In this document: piece by piece, positions 5,521-10,028 of the stretch | Layout of the letters: each line of letters starts with the position of its first letter | Numbering within the stretch: the first letter of the stretch is position 1 | NCBI GenBank assembly: GCA_002309015.1 | Contig: DBWM01000037.1 | Span: 11,649 to 21,676 of the forward strand | DNA: 10,028 nt | Direction: 5' to 3' | DNA from: Myxococcales bacterium UBA1238 | GTDB lineage: Bacteria; Myxococcota_A; Bradymonadia; UBA7976; UBA1532 | The notes under the pieces: generated by a model | Told to the model about the DNA's origin: nothing | What the model saw: the letters and a program-made list of their open reading frames with translations, nothing else | Databases searched by the model: none | Position numbers and translations under genes: made by a program

Positions 5521-7125
5521 ATGGATTCGCTCTTACATTCCACGAACTTTTACATCGCCGCCGGGGCGGTCGTCCTCTTCTTCGTCTTCATGCTCATTCT
5601 CGGTTACATCAAGGCGCCGCCGGATGTGGCCAAGATCATTTCGGGCGTTCGCAAGAAGCCGCGCATGCTGACGGGGCGCGCCGGCTGGCAGATCCCCTTT
5701 TTTGAGCGGGTGGACGAAATCTATCTGGGGCAAATCTCGGTCGACATCAAAACCGACGCCTTCATTCCCACCAAAGACTTCATCAACGTGAAGGTGGACG
5801 CCATCGCCAAGGTGCGCGTGAAGAACGATCCCGAAGGCATCCAGCTTGCGGCCATGAACTTCTTAAACAAGGACTCGAACCACATCGCCCTCGATTTGGA
5901 AGACAGCCTTCAGGGCAACATGCGCGAGATCATCGGCACCCTCGATCTGAAGACCATCAACACCGATCGCGACAAGTTCTCGGATCAGGTCATGATGAAG
6001 GCCGCCCGCGACATGGAGGCTCTGGGCATCGAGATCCTTTCCTGCAACATCCAGAACGTGCTCGACGAACATGGCCTCATCAACGACATGGGGATGGACA
6101 ACACCGCCATGATCAAAAAGAACGCCGCCATCGCCAAGGCTACGGCCGAAAAGGAAGTGGCGATCGCTCAGGCAGAAGCCGATCAGGCCGCAAACGAAGC
6201 CCGCGTGGCCGCCGATGTGGAGATCGCCAAAAAGCAGAACGAACTCGCCATCAAGCAGGCCAACCTGAAGAAAGAATCCGACACCGCGAGAGCCATCGCC
6301 GACGCCGCATACAAGATTCAGGAGCAGGAGCAGCAAAAGACGATCCAGGTGGCCACCGTCAACGCCCAGATCGCGCGGGCCGAGCGCGAAGCGGACTTAA
6401 AGAGCAAGGAAGTTTCGATCCGCGAGCAGGAATTGCAGGCGACCATGAACAAGGTGGCCGACGCCGAAAAATACAAGGCCGAAAAGCTCGCCGAGGCGGA
6501 GCTGATCAAGCGCCAGAAGAACGCCGAGGCCGAAAAATACGAGCAGGAGCAGCGGGCCGCCGCCCAGATGAAGCTTGCGGATGCGCAAAAATATTTTGCC
6601 GAACAGGAAGCCGCAGCCGTGCAGTCCAAAGCCGAAGCCGACGCCGCAGGGATCGCCGCAAAGCTCCGTGCCGAAGCCGAAGGTTTAGCCGCAAAGGGCA
6701 AGGCCGAAGCCGAAGCGATCGCCGCAAAGGGCAAGGCCGAAGCTGAAGCGATCGCCGCAAAGGGTGAAGCCGAAGCCCTCGCCATGGACAAGAAGGCCGA
6801 GGCCTATAAGAAATACAACGGCGCAGCCATGGCCGAGATGATGATCAAGATCATGCCCCAGATGGCCGCAGAGATCGCAAAGCCCCTCAGCCAAATCGAC
6901 AAGATCAGCATTTACGGCACGAGCGAAGGCGCAAACGGCGTCTCACAGGTTTCAGGCAGCATGCCCGTCATCATGAAGCAGGTCTTCGACACCATGAGCG
7001 CCGCCACCGGCGTCGATTTCTCGGAGATCATGCGCGCCAACACCTACGACGCGAAGGTGACCAAAAACGTGAATCTCACCGGCAGCGGTCTGGGAAGCGC
7101 CCTGAGTCCCAGGGGGGAAAAGTAA
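5521..7125 (+). CDS. Flotillin-like SPFH domain membrane protein
   Basis: The start ATG 5521 is chosen because AGGAG lies 6 nt upstream; the product has 534 residues, similar to FloT/YqiK-type proteins. One transmembrane segment (about 11-30) is followed by an SPFH domain (about 31-200, including GRAGWQIPFFERVDEIYLG). A long Ala/Glu/Lys-rich coiled coil comes next (about 200-430). The flotillin C-terminal signature follows: MAEMMIKIMPQMAAEIAKPL then SQIDKISIYG. A helix-repeat of 11 residues, AAKGKAEAEAI, is tandem near 378-420. Flotillins assemble into rings or scaffolds in the inner membrane and affect membrane fluidity and protein sorting. An NfeD-type partner, common beside bacterial flotillins, is not seen here; the next gene, 12 bp on, encodes a putative outer-membrane protein. 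The 81-bp gap after ptb suggests its own promoter, which I could not define. Confidence 0.88.
   Translation: MDSLLHSTNFYIAAGAVVLFFVFMLILGYIKAPPDVAKIISGVRKKPRMLTGRAGWQIPFFERVDEIYLGQISVDIKTDAFIPTKDFINVKVDAIAKVRVKNDPEGIQLAAMNFLNKDSNHIALDLEDSLQGNMREIIGTLDLKTINTDRDKFSDQVMMKAARDMEALGIEILSCNIQNVLDEHGLINDMGMDNTAMIKKNAAIAKATAEKEVAIAQAEADQAANEARVAADVEIAKKQNELAIKQANLKKESDTARAIADAAYKIQEQEQQKTIQVATVNAQIARAEREADLKSKEVSIREQELQATMNKVADAEKYKAEKLAEAELIKRQKNAEAEKYEQEQRAAAQMKLADAQKYFAEQEAAAVQSKAEADAAGIAAKLRAEAEGLAAKGKAEAEAIAAKGKAEAEAIAAKGEAEALAMDKKAEAYKKYNGAAMAEMMIKIMPQMAAEIAKPLSQIDKISIYGTSEGANGVSQVSGSMPVIMKQVFDTMSAATGVDFSEIMRANTYDAKVTKNVNLTGSGLGSALSPRGEK
6652..6783 (+). repeat. 33-bp tandem repeat within the flotillin coiled coil
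   Basis: Four consecutive 33-bp units encode 11-residue (hendecad) repeats, the central two reading LAAKGKAEAEA and IAAKGKAEAEA and differing at DNA level by only a few bases. Eleven-residue periodicity suits a right-handed or straight coiled coil. The near-identity of the central units indicates recent expansion, in frame. Confidence 0.75.
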
Positions 7126-7137
7126 GGGGGCTGCTTC

Positions 7138-7701
7138 ATGAACGCACGCATTTTTGGGCTCACCCTGCTCGCGCTGACCTCCCAGGCTCAGGCCAAATCA
7201 GAGGACTCACCGCAGGATGACGTCACGGATGCGTTCTCAACGCCCGAAGCGCCCCGCAAACAGGGGCTGGACTTCTATTTGGGCCTGGGCGCTGTCGGTT
7301 CAAAACGCTTTGGCGGCCCCCGTTTCGCAAGTCGGCTCACCTGCGGCTATCGCTGGCCTTACTTCGGCCTCTATGTCGGCTACGACTTTATTTTTAACAA
7401 CAACGATCTCTACAAGGCCGACGACAGCACCTTCCATTATTTCTTCGAGCCCCACATCTTCCTCATCAACAACGACGCGCTCGCCCTCTCGATCAATCCG
7501 GGCCTGGGCGTCACAGACCGCCACCACAGAGTCGCGCCGAACACCTATCAGACAGACACAGAGTTCGGGGGCCGGCTCGGCGTCGGCCTGAGCTTCAACA
7601 TCACCAAAGGATTCTACATCCCCATCGACGCCCATCTCGCAGGCGGCATCGAAGGCTTCAACGGCCAGGTGACCATCGGCATCGGCGGCGTCGGCCCATG
7701 A
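7138..7701 (+). CDS. Putative small outer-membrane beta-barrel protein
   Basis: The 187-residue product starts with a Sec signal peptide (hydrophobic IFGLTLLAL, cleavage predicted after AQA at residue 19), then an acidic stretch (about 20-40). The remainder alternates polar and aromatic/hydrophobic residues in short Gly-rich strands (DFYLGLGAVGS, GLYVGYDFIF, GRLGVGLSFNI, GQVTIGIGGVG), as in small eight-strand barrels of the OmpA/OmpX or 'porin family' type. It ends in Pro rather than the terminal aromatic residue that usually serves as the assembly signal, so the call is cautious. It begins 12 bp after the flotillin stop, with a G-rich RBS (aaggggg), and is probably co-transcribed with it. 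A functional tie to the flotillin is only suggested by position. Confidence 0.6.
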   Translation: MNARIFGLTLLALTSQAQAKSEDSPQDDVTDAFSTPEAPRKQGLDFYLGLGAVGSKRFGGPRFASRLTCGYRWPYFGLYVGYDFIFNNNDLYKADDSTFHYFFEPHIFLINNDALALSINPGLGVTDRHHRVAPNTYQTDTEFGGRLGVGLSFNITKGFYIPIDAHLAGGIEGFNGQVTIGIGGVGP

Positions 7702-7737
7702 TTCGCGTTTGCCCTCTGGTGATCCCGCCCCGAATCA
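7699..7737. terminator. Inverted repeat joining two convergent stop codons (weak terminator candidate)
   Basis: TGATTCG (7699-7705) and CGAATCA (7731-7737) are reverse complements around a 25-nt loop. Each arm contains the TGA stop of one of the two converging genes. The stem is short and no T-run follows, so use as a bidirectional terminator is uncertain. Confidence 0.25.
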
Positions 7738-8442
7738 CGCTTCCTTTTTGCTGCGCTTGCTCGCCTTTTCGCTCTGGCGGTGCTCTTCGAGGCGCTGGTT
7801 GATCTGTGTCACCAGCTGCTCGTGGGCCTCATCGGGGTTTAACACCATGATCGCGTTGATGCGGGCAGCGATCGCGTTGTAGCGGTCGATCATCTGATCG
7901 CGCGCCTTCCTGGTCTGACCGATCTCCGTCTCAAGCTTCTCATCGCTCTTTTCATTCTGCTTTTGCTTAAAGGCGCTGACGCCGTCGCGGAGGGCCTGAA
8001 TCCAGTGATCCATGTAGGCTTTCTTGAAAACATCCTCGTCAAAAGCCTCAAGCTTTAAGAGCAGCGCGCTCAATGCCCCGTATTCGGTCTCGTATTTTGC
8101 GCGCCTCAGATCGGGGGTCTGGTCAAAAACCGCCCAAATCTTCTCTGCCGCCGCGCGCACCTCTTCGCTGGGATTATCGAGGCTGAGCTTCAGCTGCTGC
8201 CTTGAGCCGTACCAAAAGCGATCCACATGGCGATCGATCTCCGCCAGCGTCTCGCCGAGCGCCGTCTTCTTCCTGCGGATCAGCAGCTCGAACGCGTTCC
8301 GATCCGCCTCCAGCTGCTCGCCCGCCGCCTTCTCAGGCGAATCCTCCGCCAAAAGCACCGCCACGATCCGCGAGATCAGGTGATTTAAGGGTTCGTAAGC
8401 CACGTTGACCATTCGGAGCGCTTCAATTTTCGCTTCGCTCAT
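7735..8442 (-). CDS. Helical protein resembling DUF6261
   Basis: ATG at 8442-8440 is preceded by a GGGAGA purine-rich RBS; an upstream TTG at 8511 would extend into repeat-flanking sequence and is less likely. The 235-residue product has no signal peptide or membrane segment and is rich in Glu, Lys, Ala and Arg, predicted nearly all-helical. The order of motifs resembles DUF6261 proteins, best known from Bacteroidota: an N-terminal helix pair, then EADRNAFELLIRRKKT, then an AEIDRHVDRFWYG region, DPRR-like spacing before YETEYGALSALLLKL, and a C-terminal DQMIDRYNAIAARINAI helix. It ends in a basic tail (SKRSKKEA). No biochemical role is known for that family to my knowledge. It converges with the barrel gene and diverges from the Stv-like gene across the 42-bp repeat region. 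The family match is from memory of sequence style, so moderate. Confidence 0.6.
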   Translation of the reverse strand: MSEAKIEALRMVNVAYEPLNHLISRIVAVLLAEDSPEKAAGEQLEADRNAFELLIRRKKTALGETLAEIDRHVDRFWYGSRQQLKLSLDNPSEEVRAAAEKIWAVFDQTPDLRRAKYETEYGALSALLLKLEAFDEDVFKKAYMDHWIQALRDGVSAFKQKQNEKSDEKLETEIGQTRKARDQMIDRYNAIAARINAIMVLNPDEAHEQLVTQINQRLEEHRQSEKASKRSKKEA

Positions 8443-8525
8443 TTTCTTTCTCTCCCATTCATCAAAAAGCGGCGTCAAATTGCCACAAAGCGCATGCAGG
8501 CGCAATCGCAAATGGCGTTTTTAGA

Positions 8526-8754
8526 CCTCTCCTGACCTGAAAAAGGCCATCTGCAGTGCAAACGTGACTTCTCCTGCAACGCAATCCCCTGTCTGCAGTG
8601 CAAACTTAACTTCTCCTGCAATGCAATCTGCTGTTTGCACCGCAAACGTGACTTCTCCTGCAAAACAATCCGCTGTCTGCACTGCAAACGAAACATCTCC
8701 TGCAACGCAATCTGCCGTCTGCACTGCAAACGCAACTTCTCCTGCCTCGCAACG
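8526..8754. repeat. 42-bp intergenic tandem repeat
   Basis: A 42-bp unit around ctgcactgcaaacgtgactt starts at 8551, 8593, 8635, 8677 and 8719, exactly 42 bp apart, with a worn partial unit before 8551. Because 42 is a multiple of 3, several frames stay open through the array; one plus-strand frame gives a 14-residue repeat (TSPATQSAVCTAN-) and two minus frames are also open. None of them has a convincing start and RBS, so I treat the array as non-coding. No spacers are present, so it is not CRISPR. It fills half of the 459-bp space between the divergent DUF6261-like and Stv-like genes. The flanking stretch 8443-8525 shows nothing recognisable. Confidence 0.85.
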
Positions 8755-8810
8755 CCTCAAACCTCGCGGAACCGGCCGCCGGGGTGATACATATTGGATC
8801 AAATTAAAAC

Positions 8811-8848
8811 GGGGCAACGTATTTTGCAGCGCGTATAAATTTTGCCCC
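8811..8848. promoter_or_regulatory. Inverted repeat upstream of the Stv-like gene
   Basis: GGGGCAA (8811-8817) and TTGCCCC (8842-8848) are perfect reverse complements 24 nt apart, enclosing a TATAAA at 8834-8839. The arms could be an operator for a dimeric regulator or a leader hairpin. A TTGACC at 8863-8868 resembles a -35 but lacks a well-spaced -10. The promoter of the downstream gene is therefore not settled. Confidence 0.35.
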
Positions 8849-8901
8849 GAGCCAACGGTGATTTGACCCGCAATCGAACTTTACAAAACAAGGAAAACCA
8901 G

Positions 8902-9852
8902 ATGCGCCCCATCAGAAACGCAGAAGAACAACGCACCAAAGAGTATTATTATAAATGGATCAAGGACAGCGGTGGCACATTCCATCGCTCCTCTGAACTC
9001 AAGCAGGTCGATGCAGCCTTACACCGCTTTCTGGCCTGCAAAACGGCTCAGCACCGCACACAGCTTTACGAGGCTTTCCGGAACTGGCAGAGGGCCCATC
9101 CCAACAGCAAACGCAACGGCCAGGCGATTCAGGATCTCGATCTCCTCATTGAAAATGCCTTTGCCGACTCCAGCGTAAGTCGCGAGGTCGAACAAGTCGC
9201 TGTGGGCTCCGATCTCTACCTCTTCAGGACGATCCGCCACTCGTTTGATACCGCCAATCCAAGACTGCTCATATCCTCACACGGTGGTGGTTGCTTCGGC
9301 GCCAAGCGTTTTGTTCCCGATTGCAACATCAATTTCTACGTTCATAATGGGCTTTCACTCGAAGATACAGGGATCAAAGCCTTCATCAACAACATGCGGG
9401 CTCCCGTTGAGCGGGTGACCGGCGGCAACAGCTGTCTCGATTATGAGCTGGAGAAATATCAAACGGGATACGATCCCCGGGATTCAGATCTCGGTGAATC
9501 CTACCAAAGCATCGTCAACGATCTCACAATGTTGCGCAACTACCAACAACAGCTCGCGCTGGGAGCAAACCCTGCCCAAACGCACAACAGCGTCGTCTTC
9601 CTTAATCCGCGCATTCCATACGATGTCTGCACAATTCGCCGTCACGGCGGTATGACGCTCTCAAAGCTGCTCAGGACCTTAAGAGAGAATCACCATTATT
9701 ATGATGAAATCTATTGTGCCTTCTGCCGCGTCTACTGGAAAGACACCATGCCCTGGAGCGGTGAGTCTGCGGGCGACGCAGCGCCGTACTCCCCGGAGTA
9801 CCAGGCTTACGAAGAAAATCTCCGCAACACCTACCGCCGCCGTCGTTTCTAA
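8902..9852 (+). CDS. Effector-like protein resembling the 'putative adhesin Stv' family
   Basis: ATG 8902 follows AAGGA (8890-8894) at 7 nt; the product has 316 residues and no signal peptide. The N-terminal part (about 18-85) carries SGGTFHRSSELKQVDAALHRF and a Trp-containing helix, a pattern I associate with the helical leader of proteobacterial effector-like proteins. The central part has LLISSHGGG (122-130), the signature of the Stv-type domain, followed by FYVHNGLSLED. Towards the C-terminus are TIRRHGGMTLSKLLRTL (about 244-260) and YDEIYCAFCR (267-276), matching the conserved 'ISSHGG ... IHC-FCR' layout of that family as I remember it. Its biochemical activity is not established to my knowledge; despite the name, secretion as an adhesin is unproven, and a role as delivered effector or cytoplasmic toxin is possible. 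No immunity-like gene is evident next to it. Leucine codon context differs from the central genes, suggesting transfer. Confidence 0.6.
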   Translation: MRPIRNAEEQRTKEYYYKWIKDSGGTFHRSSELKQVDAALHRFLACKTAQHRTQLYEAFRNWQRAHPNSKRNGQAIQDLDLLIENAFADSSVSREVEQVAVGSDLYLFRTIRHSFDTANPRLLISSHGGGCFGAKRFVPDCNINFYVHNGLSLEDTGIKAFINNMRAPVERVTGGNSCLDYELEKYQTGYDPRDSDLGESYQSIVNDLTMLRNYQQQLALGANPAQTHNSVVFLNPRIPYDVCTIRRHGGMTLSKLLRTLRENHHYYDEIYCAFCRVYWKDTMPWSGESAGDAAPYSPEYQAYEENLRNTYRRRRF

Positions 9853-9877
9853 TCCGCCTGCCCCACCTCACCCGCAC

Positions 9878-10028
9878 TCACTTTCCTTTTAACACCGCCC
9901 TCCAGCCCGTCGCGTGAGGCAGCGGCTGCGAGAGATGGGCCTCGGTGATCGTCTCGATCGCGTGCATGATGTCGGGCTCGATGGCGCGGGCGATCTCGAT
10001 GTAGCGGTGTTCGTCGCGGCGGCGGCAG
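9878..10028 (-). CDS. C-terminal end of an unrecognised gene (cut by window edge)
   Basis: A minus-strand frame is open from the right edge to TGA at 9880-9878, giving the last 49 residues: a charged helix-like stretch (RRDEHRYIEIARAIEP, then IMHAIETITEAHL) and the end GWRAVLKGK. Codon choice is typical of the central genes, including a TTA before Lys near the end. It converges with the Stv-like gene across 25 bp. Too little is visible to name a family. Confidence 0.6.
   Translation of the reverse strand, partial: CRRRDEHRYIEIARAIEPDIMHAIETITEAHLSQPLPHATGWRAVLKGK

Noticed and set aside
8526..8754. CRISPR array
   Set aside because: Units are contiguous with no unique spacers, and no cas-like gene is in the window. 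The same applies to the 41-bp array at 1732-1966.
8475..8817. Two minus-strand frames (86 and 98 codons) through the 42-bp array
   Set aside because: Open only because the unit length is a multiple of 3; no RBS, and the peptides have no recognisable fold.

Overview
The window looks like a chromosomal segment of a Gram-negative bacterium with fairly high G+C (C/G-rich third positions, CTC/CTG leucines). Support comes from a lipoprotein with a lipobox and a small outer-membrane-barrel-like protein with a signal peptide. Asp/Ser/Gly-rich lipoproteins of the kind seen at the left edge are frequent in Myxococcota and Bradymonadota-like bacteria, and acyl-CoA to acyl-phosphate genes suggest a fermentative or anaerobic life. 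The lineage is an inference; no rRNA or other marker gene is present.

Layout. 1-289 (-): start of a secreted lipoprotein with Ser-Asp-Gly repeats, cut by the window edge. A perfect 12-bp inverted repeat directly before its start codon buries the ribosome binding site. 448-1374 (+): an Rpn/YhgA-like PD-(D/E)XK nuclease. Its C-terminal tail is duplicated in tandem as a small stand-alone ORF (1404-1670), and a third, decayed tail copy lies at 2104-2214. Between the second and third tails is a 41-bp tandem repeat carrying one A-tract per unit. 2339-5439 (+): a two-gene operon for acyl-phosphate metabolism, namely a phosphotransacylase-butyrate kinase fusion followed by a separate phosphate butyryltransferase. 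5521-7701 (+): a flotillin-like SPFH protein and a small outer-membrane-type protein. 7735-8442 (-): a helical protein resembling DUF6261. 8443-8901: a divergent intergenic region holding a 42-bp tandem repeat. 8902-9852 (+): a protein resembling the 'putative adhesin Stv' effector-like family. 9878-10028 (-): the C-terminal end of an unrecognised gene.

How it fits together. The centre (2.3-7.7 kb) looks like stable, vertically inherited sequence. The kinase fusion and Ptb can interconvert acyl-CoA and acyl-phosphate and make ATP; the flotillin and barrel protein are probably envelope functions. The two flanks (0-2.3 kb and 8.4-9.9 kb) look accessory: nuclease with duplicated tail, effector-like protein and minisatellites. 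A leucine codon-context bias (TTA before Asn/Lys) is present in the central genes and absent from the nuclease and Stv-like genes.

The most interesting lead is the nuclease locus. In E. coli, an Rpn nuclease is inhibited by a small protein made from an internal start in the same gene. Here the corresponding C-terminal piece also exists as its own downstream ORF, with the reading frame conserved.
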